Assembly: GCF_002797495.1 (NCBI RefSeq)
Contig: NZ_PGEZ01000001.1
Span: forward strand, 1,054,001 to 1,118,000
From: Mumia flava
GTDB taxonomy: Bacteria; Actinomycetota; Actinomycetes; Propionibacteriales; Nocardioidaceae
Length of the DNA: 64,000 nucleotides
Direction of reading: 5' to 3'
Shown here: positions 17,013 to 25,113 of the stretch, one piece after another
Position numbering within the stretch: position 1 is the stretch's first letter
Layout of the letters: each line of letters begins with the position of its first letter
Translations under genes and position numbers: made by a program
The notes under the pieces: generated by a model
Database searches by the model: none
Told to the model about the DNA's origin: nothing
Seen by the model: the letters and a program-made list of their open reading frames with translations, nothing else

Positions 17013-18265
17013 GCCGCCCGCTCGAGCCGGATCTGGGCGACGTCGAGGTAGCCGGCGGCGAACCCGGCCTCGCAGTACGCGAGGTAGAACTCCCACGTCC
17101 TCCGGAAGGCCTCGTCGAACCCCAGGTCACGGATGTGCGGCCAGGCCGCGGCGAAGCGGCTCCGCCACCGTCGCAGGGTCTCGGCGTAGTCCGGCCCGAA
17201 CGCGTGCACCTCGCTGACCCGCAGGCTGGTCGTGCCGAGCGCCCGGTCGATCGCCGGCAGCGACGGGATCAGCCCGCCGGGGAAGATGTGCTTCTGGATC
17301 CAGCCGAAGGAGTCGCGGGTCGCCACGAGCCGGTCGTCGTCCATCAGGATCGCCTGCACGACGACGCGGCCGCCGGGCGCGAGGCACCGGTCGAGGGTCT
17401 CGAAGTAGACCGGCCAGAACTCCTCGCCGACCGCCTCGATCATCTCGATCGAGACGATCGCGTCGTAGTGGCCCTCCGCGCTGCGGTAGTCCTCGACCCG
17501 TACGTCGACCCGGTCGGCGACGCCGGCGGCCTCGAACCGCTCGCGAGCCGCCGCGGCCTGCTCGACCGAGAGGGTGTGGGTGGTCACCGTCGCGCCGCGC
17601 TCCGCTGCGCGCAGCGCCAAGGAGCCCCACCCGGTGCCGATCTCGAGCACGCGCGTCCCGGCCCCGACCCCGGCACGGTCGAGCACCGCGTCCAGCTTGC
17701 GACGCTGCGCACCGGCGAGCGACTGGTCCGCGAGCGGGATCTCCCGGTCGAACAGCGCGCTGCTGTAGGTCATCGTGCTGTCGAGGAACGCGGCGAACAA
17801 CGCGTTGCTCAGGTCGTAGTGCGCCTCGATGTTGCGGCGGGCTCCCTCGGGCGTCCCCCGTTGCGCCCGAGGGAGCCGCCGATCGACCAGGCGGCGCAGC
17901 CGGCGCAGGGCCGGCGGGACCGCCGTGGTCACCCGCTCCGCGAACGGGAGCAGGGCGTCTGCGAGATCGGTGCCGTCGGCGACGCGCCAGTCGCCGGCCG
18001 TGTAGCCCTCACCGATCCCGATCTTGGGGTTGTCGGCGATCCGGTCGAACAGCGCGTCGGGGCGCACCAGCTCGATCTCGGGTCGCGCCGTCGCCGGGTC
18101 GTCGCGCCGGGAGCGTCCGAGCTCGGTCCCGTCCGGCATCCGCACGCGGACCGGCACCCGGCGCAGGGCTGCCGCGAGGACGGGCCTGGCCAGGCGGCGC
18201 CGCAGCCCGCCGCGCGTTACGACGGTGTGCGGGAGCTGCCGCGGGTCGTCGATCGTCGTCGTCAT
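17009..18265 (-). CDS. Cyclopropane-fatty-acid-synthase-like methyltransferase (first copy)
   Basis: A 418-residue SAM-dependent methyltransferase of the CFAS/mycolic acid cyclase family, acting on unsaturated acyl chains of phospholipids. The N-terminal lipid-binding domain contains GIGEGYTAGDW; the catalytic domain has NIEAHYDLSNALFAAFLDSTMTYSSALF, SAM loop VLEIGTGWG at residues 206-214, and SIEMIEAVGEEFWPVYF with FGWIQKHIFPGGLIPS. Product could be a cyclopropane, methyl or methylene group; the sequence alone does not say. ATG overlaps the DUF1365 stop (ATGA). The gene set COG2907-DUF1365-CFAS recurs in many bacteria next to photolyase. Confidence 0.92.
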   Translation of the reverse strand: MTTTIDDPRQLPHTVVTRGGLRRRLARPVLAAALRRVPVRVRMPDGTELGRSRRDDPATARPEIELVRPDALFDRIADNPKIGIGEGYTAGDWRVADGTDLADALLPFAERVTTAVPPALRRLRRLVDRRLPRAQRGTPEGARRNIEAHYDLSNALFAAFLDSTMTYSSALFDREIPLADQSLAGAQRRKLDAVLDRAGVGAGTRVLEIGTGWGSLALRAAERGATVTTHTLSVEQAAAARERFEAAGVADRVDVRVEDYRSAEGHYDAIVSIEMIEAVGEEFWPVYFETLDRCLAPGGRVVVQAILMDDDRLVATRDSFGWIQKHIFPGGLIPSLPAIDRALGTTSLRVSEVHAFGPDYAETLRRWRSRFAAAWPHIRDLGFDEAFRRTWEFYLAYCEAGFAAGYLDVAQIRLERAA

Positions 18266-19011
18266 GCTCGCTCCTCTCGGAAGGGTGCGGCGGTGCGCGC
18301 GTAGCGCGGCAGGCCCCGCGCCCACAGACGGACGCCGTGCCAGCGGATCAGCGCGCTCACCTGCCAGGTCCAGAACGGGCGCCGCACGGTCGTGCGGACG
18401 GCCGTGAGGGTGGTCGCCGGTACGGGGCGGCCGGCGACCCCGGCGACCAGGACCTCCTCGCCGTCGCGCCACAGCCGGATCTCGACGGCCACCGCGGTCG
18501 CGTCGAGCCGGACCCGGACCTGGTAGCGGCCGGCGGTGTCGTTGAACGGCGAGACGTAGAGGACCTTGTCGACCTCGGCCGCCCCCGCGTCGTCCGGCTC
18601 CACGACGTACGCGTGCCGTCCGCCGTAGGTGTTGTGGACCTCGAGCACGACCGCCCGCAGCGTCCCGTCGGCCCGCAGGCACCAGAACACGCTGAGCGGG
18701 TCGAACACGTGGCCGAGCCGTCGCGCGTGCGCGAGCATCAGCACCCGGTCGTCGGGTGCCGTCGCGATCCCCTGCCCGGCGAGCGCGTGCTCCACGCCCG
18801 CGCGCAGGCCGACCGCGGGGTCGCCGGCGAAGTGGTCGCGGTTGCGGAAGCGCGCGAGCAGCCGTACGCCGCGCGGCATCCGACCCAGCCGGTCGACGTC
18901 GACGAGCCACTGCTCGTGGTGGTGCGCGAACGCGTACGGCTGCGGCACCGTCCGTCGGTGCCACACCCGCCCGCGGACGACGGCCGGCAGCTCGAGGCCC
19001 CTCACGGTCAC
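18262..19011 (-). CDS. DUF1365 protein
   Basis: A 249-residue DUF1365 protein. Conserved segments are HRRTVPQPYAFAHHHEQWLVDVD, VLMLAHARRLGHVFDPLSVFWC, VLEVHNTYGGRHAYV and KVLYVSPFNDTAGRYQVR. The family is almost always encoded between a COG2907 flavoprotein and a CFAS-like methyltransferase, as here, and is thought to assist in modifying unsaturated fatty acids, but no activity is established. GTG at 19011 overlaps the upstream stop as GTGA; another GTG lies two codons in. Confidence 0.9.
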   Translation of the reverse strand: MTVRGLELPAVVRGRVWHRRTVPQPYAFAHHHEQWLVDVDRLGRMPRGVRLLARFRNRDHFAGDPAVGLRAGVEHALAGQGIATAPDDRVLMLAHARRLGHVFDPLSVFWCLRADGTLRAVVLEVHNTYGGRHAYVVEPDDAGAAEVDKVLYVSPFNDTAGRYQVRVRLDATAVAVEIRLWRDGEEVLVAGVAGRPVPATTLTAVRTTVRRPFWTWQVSALIRWHGVRLWARGLPRYARTAAPFREERA

Positions 19012-20282
19012 CAGGACCCCCCGAGCTGCTCGGCCGCCAGCACACCGGACCGGGCGCCGTCCTCGTGGAAGCCCCACCCCAGGTGCGCGCCGGCGAACGC
19101 CAGGCGCGGACCGCCGGCGGCGCGCAGCACCCCCGCTGCACGCACCGCCGCCGGTGTGAAGACGGGGTGGGCGTACTCCATGGCAGCGACCACGGAGTCA
19201 CGAGCGACGCGCCCGGCCGGGTTCAAGGTGACGACGAGGTCGTCGCCGTCGAGTCCCTGGAGGCGGTTCATCCAGTAGCTGACCAGCACCTGCGACTCCT
19301 GCCCGCCGCAGCGACGGAGCCGATGGTTCCAGCTGGCCCTCGCCCTCGGCGCGTCCGGCAGGACCGAGGTGTCGCGGTGCAGCCAGGTCGGGTTCACCGA
19401 GTACGTGATCGACGCGAGCGCGGTGTGCTCGGCGTCGTCGGCGTCGCTGAGGATCTTCAGGGCCTGGTCGGCGTGGACCGCCACCACGACCTGGTCGAAC
19501 CGGTGGCTCGCCTGGTCGGCGGTCCGGACCTCGACCCCGTCGTGGTGACGGGTGACCGCGGTGACCGGCGTCGCGGTCCGTACGTCACCGAGCCGCGCGG
19601 CGAGCGCGTCGACGTAGGTGCGCGAGCCTCCGACGACGGTCCGCCAGGTCGGTGACCCGGTGACGGTCAGCATGCCGTGGTGCTCGAGGAAGGCGAACAG
19701 GTGACGCGCCGGGTAGCCGAGCGCGTCCGCGTCGCCCGAGGACCAGACGCACGCGACGAGCGGCGTCGCGAAGTGCTGCACGAACGCGTCGCTGAAGCGC
19801 TCGCGGGCGAGGAACTGCCCCCAGGTCAGCTCCTCGTCCCCGTCGTCCGCGAGCACGGCGCGGGCCCGTCGGTGGAACCTCGGGACCTCGGCCAGCATCC
19901 GCACGAACCGTGGCTCGAGCACGCGGCGCGGCTGCGCCAGGATCCCGCCGGCGCCGCGTCCGCCGGCGTAGGACCATCCGCACTCGTCGCACGTGATGCT
20001 CATGGACATCTCCGTGGGGCGGGTCCGCACGCCGAGCTCGTCGACGAGCCGCAGGAAGTGCGGGTACGTGCGCTCGTTGTGCACGATGAAGCCGCTGTCC
20101 ACCTGCACCCGGCCGCCGGAGCCGTTGTCGACCGCATGCGTGTGGGCGTGCCCGCCGAGGCGGTCGTCGGCCTCGAAGAGCGTCACGCGGTGCGTCCGAC
20201 GCAGCACGTACGCAGCGGTCAGGCCGGAGACGCCGGCGCCGATCACGGCGACGCTCGGCGCGTCGGAGGTCTGGCTCGTCAT
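19008..20282 (-). CDS. COG2907 FAD-dependent amine-oxidase-like protein
   Basis: A 424-residue flavoprotein. The dinucleotide-binding motif is VAVIGAGVSGLTAAYVLRR followed by VTLFEADDRLGGHAHT; the C-terminal flavin-contact segment is LAFAGAHLGWGFHEDGARSG. COG2907 contains predicted NAD/FAD-binding proteins that accompany CFAS-like enzymes, and a related protein belongs to the singlet-oxygen response of Rhodobacter sphaeroides. A role in oxidising or desaturating a methylated acyl chain is plausible but inferred. It is the first gene of the minus-strand operon; the ATG follows GAGGGAC and the leader is about 80 nt. Confidence 0.9.
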   Translation of the reverse strand: MTSQTSDAPSVAVIGAGVSGLTAAYVLRRTHRVTLFEADDRLGGHAHTHAVDNGSGGRVQVDSGFIVHNERTYPHFLRLVDELGVRTRPTEMSMSITCDECGWSYAGGRGAGGILAQPRRVLEPRFVRMLAEVPRFHRRARAVLADDGDEELTWGQFLARERFSDAFVQHFATPLVACVWSSGDADALGYPARHLFAFLEHHGMLTVTGSPTWRTVVGGSRTYVDALAARLGDVRTATPVTAVTRHHDGVEVRTADQASHRFDQVVVAVHADQALKILSDADDAEHTALASITYSVNPTWLHRDTSVLPDAPRARASWNHRLRRCGGQESQVLVSYWMNRLQGLDGDDLVVTLNPAGRVARDSVVAAMEYAHPVFTPAAVRAAGVLRAAGGPRLAFAGAHLGWGFHEDGARSGVLAAEQLGGSW

Positions 20283-20367
20283 GCACGTCCCTCAGGTCGA
20301 TTCGGCTTCTGGTCGGTCCGGCAACGGGTGTCGCTCGGTGCGTCGTGCTGGTCATTCGACGCCGTCG

Positions 20368-20396
20368 AGCGTATGGTTTGGTCCGGACTTTGTCAA
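20368..20396 (-). promoter_or_regulatory. Consensus promoter of the COG2907-DUF1365-CFAS-phrB operon
   Basis: On the minus strand TTGACA (20396-20391), a 17-nt spacer and TACGCT (20373-20368) form a near-consensus housekeeping promoter. Its -35 hexamer lies inside the direct-repeat operator, so a bound repressor would block polymerase. Confidence 0.7.
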
Positions 20397-20410
20397 AGGT
20401 TTGTCCAAGC
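20378..20410. promoter_or_regulatory. Putative CarH operator A: three 11-bp direct repeats
   Basis: Units TTGGTCCGGAC, TTTGTCAAAGG and TTTGTCCAAGC follow one another at an exact 11-bp period. The last two fit the CarH half-site pattern TGT-N2-A (reverse complement of T-N2-ACA) described for Thermus CarH. The site covers the -35 element of the leftward operon and lies 75 bp upstream of the photoreceptor gene. Confidence 0.7.
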
Positions 20411-20484
20411 ATAGGCACCCGGGCAAGGACCGCGCAGATCGCCGCGCGAACGACCTGGCATGCTGGCGGAGCGACGGAGGGCGG

Positions 20485-21456
20485 ATGTACACGATCAAGC
20501 ACGCGGCAGCGCTGGTCGGCGTTCCCGAGGCGACGCTGCGCGCCTGGGAGCGGCGCTACGGCGTCGTGTCGCCGCGGCGGTCGAGCGGTGGCTACCGCCT
20601 CTACAGCCCCGAGGACGTCGCCGCGCTTCGGCACATGCACGCCCTGGTCGGCGCAGGGTGGTCCGCCCGCCAGGCCGCCGACGCCGTCGCCTCGATCGCC
20701 TCCCCGGCCCGGGCCGCGCAGGACGGCGACCGCGCGGCGCCCACCGTCGGCGACGTCGTCCCGAGCCTCGCCGTGCCGGGGAGCGACGCGCTCGTCGAGG
20801 GGGGCGCGGCCCGCCCTCCGGGTGAGCAGCCGGAGGGGGGCGAGCTCGTCGACGCCGCCCGGTTCCTCGATGCTGCCGCCGCGTCGCAGGTCCTCGACTG
20901 GCACTTCGCCCGAGGCTCGTTCGAGCACGTCCTCGACGGCTGGCTGCTGCCGGAGCTGGAACGGGTGGGCCTCGCGTGGGAGGTCGGGGCGGTCACCGTC
21001 GCCGGCGAGCACCTCGTCGCCGGCGTTGTGCACCGGCGCCTCAGCGCCGCGTTCGACGCCGCAGGCGCCGAACCGCCGCCGTCCACCGAGCGTCCCCGTG
21101 TGCTGACCGGCCTGGCGCCCGGAGTCAGGCACGAGCTGGGGATGCTGGCCTTCGCGACCGCGGCGCGGCGACGCGGGTTCGACGTCGTCCACCTCGGCAG
21201 CGATCTTCCCGTCGGCGAGTGGCAGGCCGCCGCCCGCCACCACGGGGCCCGGGCCGCCGTGCTCGCGGTGCCGTCGCAGGACGACGTCGAGCCGACCCGC
21301 GAGGCGGCGCGCGCCCTCCGGGCCGCCGACGTGCCGGTCGTGGCGGTCGGAGGGCGGCACCAGGACCTGCTCGGCGAGGACGCCCTCCAGCTCGGCCACC
21401 GGATCGGGCCCGCACTCGACCGCCTGTCGGCGGCCGTGCGCGATCCGCGACGCTGA
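20485..21456 (+). CDS. CarH/LitR-type B12-dependent photoreceptor, MerR family
   Basis: A 323-residue repressor. An N-terminal MerR helix-turn-helix (YTIKHAAALVGVPEATLRAWERRYG, SGGYRLYSPEDV) is joined by a variable linker to a four-helix cap and a cobalamin-binding Rossmann domain. The cap contains the CarH signature W-x9-E-H (Trp165, Glu175, His176), which covers adenosyl-B12, and the Rossmann domain has RHELG with His216 at the lower axial ligand position. In characterised CarH proteins the dark AdoCbl tetramer represses and light breaks it apart. GGAGGG precedes the ATG. It sits between the two arms it would control, and both arms carry matching 11-bp repeats. Confidence 0.9.
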   Translation: MYTIKHAAALVGVPEATLRAWERRYGVVSPRRSSGGYRLYSPEDVAALRHMHALVGAGWSARQAADAVASIASPARAAQDGDRAAPTVGDVVPSLAVPGSDALVEGGAARPPGEQPEGGELVDAARFLDAAAASQVLDWHFARGSFEHVLDGWLLPELERVGLAWEVGAVTVAGEHLVAGVVHRRLSAAFDAAGAEPPPSTERPRVLTGLAPGVRHELGMLAFATAARRRGFDVVHLGSDLPVGEWQAAARHHGARAAVLAVPSQDDVEPTREAARALRAADVPVVAVGGRHQDLLGEDALQLGHRIGPALDRLSAAVRDPRR

Positions 21457-21462
21457 GCATCG

Positions 21463-21492
21463 TTCGACATTTGTCCAAGGTTTGTCTAGTCT
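21463..21492 (+). promoter_or_regulatory. Promoter of the DUF1295 operon
   Basis: TTCGAC (21463-21468) and TAGTCT (21487-21492) are 18 nt apart, 35 bp before the DUF1295 start codon. The operator repeats at 21470-21502 occupy the spacer and -10. Confidence 0.55.
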
Positions 21493-21502
21493 TGATCGAG
21501 GC
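21470..21502. promoter_or_regulatory. Putative CarH operator B: three 11-bp direct repeats
   Basis: Units TTTGTCCAAGG, TTTGTCTAGTC and TTGATCGAGGC repeat every 11 bp. The first two match the TGT-N2-A half-site and the first is nearly identical to the last unit of operator A. It starts 14 bp after the photoreceptor stop codon. Confidence 0.68.
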
Positions 21503-21527
21503 GCGATGACGAGCTCGAGGAGGCGAC

Positions 21528-22340
21528 GTGACGTTCGAATGGACCGCCCTGCTGGTGGTGAGCGGCGCTTCGCTCGCCGCCGTCGTGGTCGTGATGGCCG
21601 CGACCGCGCTCGTGGCGCGACGCGTCGGACGTGTGTCGGTCGTCGACGTCGCCTGGGGGCTCGCGTTCGTCGCGGTCGCGATCGTCTGCCTGCCTCTGGC
21701 CCTCGTCTACGGCACCGCCGACCGCAGTCTGCTGCTCGCCGTCCTGGTCGCCGCGTGGGGCGTTCGGCTGGCTGTGCACATCGGGCGACGGGCCGGCGGC
21801 AAGGAGGATCCGCGCTACGAGAAGCTGCTCGCGAAGGCCCCGGGCGACCCGTACCTCTACGCGCTGCGCACCGTGTTCGCGCTCCAGGGCGCGCTGGTCT
21901 GGCTGATCTCGTTCCCGCTCCAGGTCACCGCGGTCTCCGGCGGATCGATCGACTGGGTCGCCGGCATCGGCGCAGCCCTGATCCTGGTCGGCATCGCCTT
22001 CGAGGCGATCGGGGACGCGCAGCTCGCCGCGTTCAAGGCCGACCCGGCCCACCGAGGGATGATCATGGACCGCGGCCTGTGGGCGTGGACCCGGCACCCG
22101 AACTACTTCGGTGACGCCTGCGTGTGGTGGGGCGTGTTCGTGGTCGCCGCCGCGCAGTGGCCCGGGGTGTTCACCGTCGTCTCGCCGCTGATCATGACCT
22201 ACCTGCTGGTCTGGGGCAGCGGCGCCCGGATGACCGAGCGCGTGATGGCCGACCGGCCCGGGTTCGCCGAGTACCGCGAGCGGACCAGCGGATTCTTCCC
22301 GCTCCCGCCCCGACGCTCTGCCACGGCGGTCGGCTCATGA
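21528..22340 (+). CDS. DUF1295 membrane protein (steroid 5-alpha-reductase-like)
   Basis: A 270-residue integral membrane protein with about six or seven spans. Family hallmarks are VDVAWGLAFV near the N-terminus, AAWGVRLAVHIGRRAGGKEDPRYEKL, GLWAWTRHPNYFGDACVWWG and the final GFAEYRERTSGFFPLPP. DUF1295 proteins share the NADPH-binding C-terminus of steroid and isoprenylcysteine modifying enzymes and often neighbour CFAS-like genes, suggesting a reduction step on a membrane lipid; this is inference. GTG follows GAGGAGG. It is the first gene of the rightward operon under operator B and overlaps the next gene by 4 nt. Confidence 0.88.
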   Translation: MTFEWTALLVVSGASLAAVVVVMAATALVARRVGRVSVVDVAWGLAFVAVAIVCLPLALVYGTADRSLLLAVLVAAWGVRLAVHIGRRAGGKEDPRYEKLLAKAPGDPYLYALRTVFALQGALVWLISFPLQVTAVSGGSIDWVAGIGAALILVGIAFEAIGDAQLAAFKADPAHRGMIMDRGLWAWTRHPNYFGDACVWWGVFVVAAAQWPGVFTVVSPLIMTYLLVWGSGARMTERVMADRPGFAEYRERTSGFFPLPPRRSATAVGS

Positions 22341-23746
22341 GCACGTACACGCACGTCACCCGCGTCGGCCACCGGCGCGACGAGGTCTTCGCCTGGCACG
22401 AGCGCCCGGGGGCCGTGACACGCCTCACGCCGCCGACCTTCGGCCGGGTCGAGCAGGAGCCCTCCGACGGGCTGCGGGACGGCTCCCGTGCCGTCCTGCG
22501 CATCAACGTCCCGGCGACGTCGGGACTTCTCCGGCTGCGCTGGGTGGCACGGCACCGCGGCTACCGGCCCCCGCACTCGTTCGAGGACGAGATGGAGTCG
22601 GGCCCTCTCGGGTCATGGCAGCACCGGCACACGCTGGCGGTCGCCGACCCCGACGGCATCACGGAGATCATCGACGAGATCGACGCCGCACCCCCGCTCG
22701 GGATCGGCGGTCTCCCCGGCCGGCTGTTCGACGCCACGCTGCACCGGCAGCTCGACCGGATGTTCTCCTACCGCGCGCGCCAGCTGCGTGCCGACCTCGA
22801 CTTCCATGCCCGGCGCCCCGCCCCGCGGACCATCGCGGTGTCCGGTGCCTCGGGAACCGTCGGACGCCAGCTCGTCGCCCTGCTCGGGGGCGGCGGCCAC
22901 CGGGTCCGCCGCCTCGTCCGTCGCCCGCCGCGCACGCCCGACGAGATCCGCTGGGACCCAGCACGCGGACGCGTGGACGCCGAGAAGCTGCGCGACGTCG
23001 ACGTCGTGATCCACCTCGCCGGCGAGCCGATCGGCGGCCGGTTCACCGAGTCGCACAAGCGGGCGGTCTACTTCAGCCGCGTGCGGTCCACCCGGCTGCT
23101 CGCGACCACGCTCGCGGACCTCGCCGACGACGGCCGAGCGCGCGCGCTGGTCAGCGCCTCGGCGGTCGGGTGGTACGGCCCCGACCGCGGCGACGAGATC
23201 CTGGACGAGGACGACGCGCCCGGGACCGGTTTCCTCGCCGACGTCTGCCGGTCGTGGGAGGACGCCTGCGCTCCGGCGCGCGACGCGGGAGTCCGCGTGG
23301 TCAACGTCCGGACCGGGCTCGTCCAGTCGGCCGCTGGGGGGCCGCTCGCGCTCCAGGCGCCGATCTTCGCGACCGGCCTGGGCGGCCCGCTCGGCGACGG
23401 CTCCCAGTGGCTCGGCTGGATCACGATCGACGACCTGGTCCGTCTGTACGGCCACGTCGCCCTGACCGACGGGCTGGACGGTCCCGTCAACGCGTGCGCG
23501 CCGGAGCCGGTCCGCGCCGAGGAGTACGCCCGGGTCCTCGGCCGCGTCCTGCACCGGCCGCACGCGCTGCGCGTGCCTGCGGCCGCGCCGGCGCTGCTGC
23601 TCGGTCGCGAGGGCGCGCACGAGCTCGCGCTCGCCGGCCAGCGCACGTCGGCCAAGCGTGCCCAGGAGTGGGGCGTCACCTTCGAGCATCCTGACCTGGC
23701 GAGCGGGCTGCGGCACGTCCTCGCCGCCGACCACGAGGAGAGCTGA
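22337..23746 (+). CDS. SRPBCC domain fused to TIGR01777 NAD-dependent epimerase
   Basis: A 469-residue two-domain protein. Residues 1 to about 155 form an SRPBCC/START-like lipid-binding domain (THVTRVGHRRDEVFAWHERPGA). From about 160 on there is a Rossmann epimerase of the YfcH/TIGR01777 group with nucleotide loop IAVSGASGTVGRQLV, VVIHLAGEPIGG, LVSASAVGWYG and a C-terminal DUF1731 segment containing LLLGREGAHELALAGQRTSAKRAQE. Such fusions accompany lipid or cell-division genes and have no proven substrate. Start ATGA overlap with DUF1295 and end overlap with the CFAS gene show one operon. Confidence 0.9.
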   Translation: MSTYTHVTRVGHRRDEVFAWHERPGAVTRLTPPTFGRVEQEPSDGLRDGSRAVLRINVPATSGLLRLRWVARHRGYRPPHSFEDEMESGPLGSWQHRHTLAVADPDGITEIIDEIDAAPPLGIGGLPGRLFDATLHRQLDRMFSYRARQLRADLDFHARRPAPRTIAVSGASGTVGRQLVALLGGGGHRVRRLVRRPPRTPDEIRWDPARGRVDAEKLRDVDVVIHLAGEPIGGRFTESHKRAVYFSRVRSTRLLATTLADLADDGRARALVSASAVGWYGPDRGDEILDEDDAPGTGFLADVCRSWEDACAPARDAGVRVVNVRTGLVQSAAGGPLALQAPIFATGLGGPLGDGSQWLGWITIDDLVRLYGHVALTDGLDGPVNACAPEPVRAEEYARVLGRVLHRPHALRVPAAAPALLLGREGAHELALAGQRTSAKRAQEWGVTFEHPDLASGLRHVLAADHEES

Positions 23747-25023
23747 TGACCGGAGTCGCACCGCGGCTGGCCGACGCGCTGGAGCCCGTGCTGGGCGGAC
23801 CGCTCCCCGTGCGCCTGACGGCCTGGGACGGCAGCAGCGCCGGCCCGGCGGACGCCCCGCACGTCCGTCTGCTGGACCGCGCCGCGCTGCGCCGGCTGAT
23901 CTGGCGGCCGGGCGAGCTCGGTGCGGCCCAGGCGTACGTCCGCGGCGAGATCGACGTCGACGGCCGCCTGGACGACGCCCTGCGTCACGCGTGGTCCGTC
24001 GTCGGCGAGCGCGGCCTGAGCGCGCGCCGACCCCCCGTACGCCACCTGGCGCGCGCGGCGACGGTGGCGATCCGCGAGGGCGCCTTCGGGCCGCCGCCGC
24101 CCGCGCCGCCCAGCCAGGTCCGGGTCCGCGGTCGCCTCCACTCGAGGACTCGCGACCGCGACGTGATCCGGCAGCACTACGACCTGACCACGGACTTCTA
24201 CGCCCTGATCCTCGACGATCGGATGACCTACTCGAGCGCGTACGTGACCCACGGCGACCTCGGCGGCGAGGAGAGCGCGGCGTACTCGCTCGCCGACGCC
24301 CAGCGCGACAAGCTCGACCTCGTGTGCCGCAAGGTCGGCCTCGACCGAGGAGGACGCAGGCTGCTCGACGTCGGCTGCGGGTGGGGCGCGCTCAGCCTGT
24401 ACGCCGCGCAGACCTACGGTGCCCGCGTGACCGGCGTGACGATCTCCGCGGAGCAGCACGCCTACGTCACCGAGCGGGCCCGCCGGCTCGGCCTCGAGGA
24501 CCGGGTCGAGATCCGGCTTCAGGACTACCGTGACGTCGACGACGGCCCGTACGACGCGGTGGCGTCGCTGGAGATGGGTGAGCACGCGGGCGACGCCGGC
24601 TATCCCGCCTACGTCGAGACGCTGCGCCGCAACGTCGCCGAGGACGGCCGTGTCCTGGTCCAGCAGATGAGCCGCCCGCGCGGCAAGCACCCGGGCGGGG
24701 GCCCGTTCATCGAGTCGTTCATCGCGCCCGACATGACGATGCGCCCGCTCGCGGACACCGTCGCCCTGATCGAGGCGGGCGGGCTGGACGTCGTCGACAC
24801 CGAGGAGATGGGGCTGCACTACGCCTGGACGGTCCGCGCCTGGCAGCGGCGATTCGAGGCGAACCGGGACGCGATCCGCCGGCTGGTCGGGGACGAGGTC
24901 GTCCGGGTGTGGGAGCTGTACCTCGCCGGCGGCCTGCTGACCTTCGAGCAGGGTCGGATGGGGGTCGACCAGATCGTCGCCCGGCGCCGCGGTGCCCGGA
25001 GCCAGCCCGGCACCTCGTCCTGA
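23746..25023 (+). CDS. Cyclopropane-fatty-acid-synthase-like methyltransferase (second copy)
   Basis: A 425-residue CFAS-family enzyme. The N-terminal domain begins PVRLTAWDGS and contains RRLIWRPGELGAAQAYVRGE; the catalytic part has VIRQHYDLTTDFYALILDDRMTYSSAYV, SAM loop LLDVGCGWG (206-214) and SLEMGEHAG. It has the same length class and the same motif spacing as the copy at 17009, but different N-terminus, so the two are paralogues rather than a recent duplicate. It resembles the actinobacterial UfaA1/BfaB group that methylates oleoyl chains toward tuberculostearic acid; that assignment is tentative. The ATG shares one base with the upstream stop. Confidence 0.92.
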   Translation: MTGVAPRLADALEPVLGGPLPVRLTAWDGSSAGPADAPHVRLLDRAALRRLIWRPGELGAAQAYVRGEIDVDGRLDDALRHAWSVVGERGLSARRPPVRHLARAATVAIREGAFGPPPPAPPSQVRVRGRLHSRTRDRDVIRQHYDLTTDFYALILDDRMTYSSAYVTHGDLGGEESAAYSLADAQRDKLDLVCRKVGLDRGGRRLLDVGCGWGALSLYAAQTYGARVTGVTISAEQHAYVTERARRLGLEDRVEIRLQDYRDVDDGPYDAVASLEMGEHAGDAGYPAYVETLRRNVAEDGRVLVQQMSRPRGKHPGGGPFIESFIAPDMTMRPLADTVALIEAGGLDVVDTEEMGLHYAWTVRAWQRRFEANRDAIRRLVGDEVVRVWELYLAGGLLTFEQGRMGVDQIVARRRGARSQPGTSS

Positions 25024-25040
25024 GCAGGCTGCCTCGACGG

Positions 25041-25070
25041 GTGACGGGGGCGGGTCCGCGCCGTTAGGGT
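25041..25070 (+). promoter_or_regulatory. Candidate promoter of the AGPS-like gene
   Basis: GTGACG (25041-25046) and TAGGGT (25065-25070), spaced 18 nt, lie in the 90-bp gap before the gene at 25114. No CarH-type repeats are seen here. Confidence 0.35.
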
Positions 25071-25113
25071 CGTCGCGCGGCGCAACGAGGCGCCGGACGA
25101 CGAAGGAGCACCG

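Noticed and set aside
23746-25023. Calling the second CFAS BfaB/UfaA1 outright
   Set aside because: The paired flavin reductase BfaA is not clearly present; the downstream flavoprotein has AGPS features, so a general CFAS call is safer.
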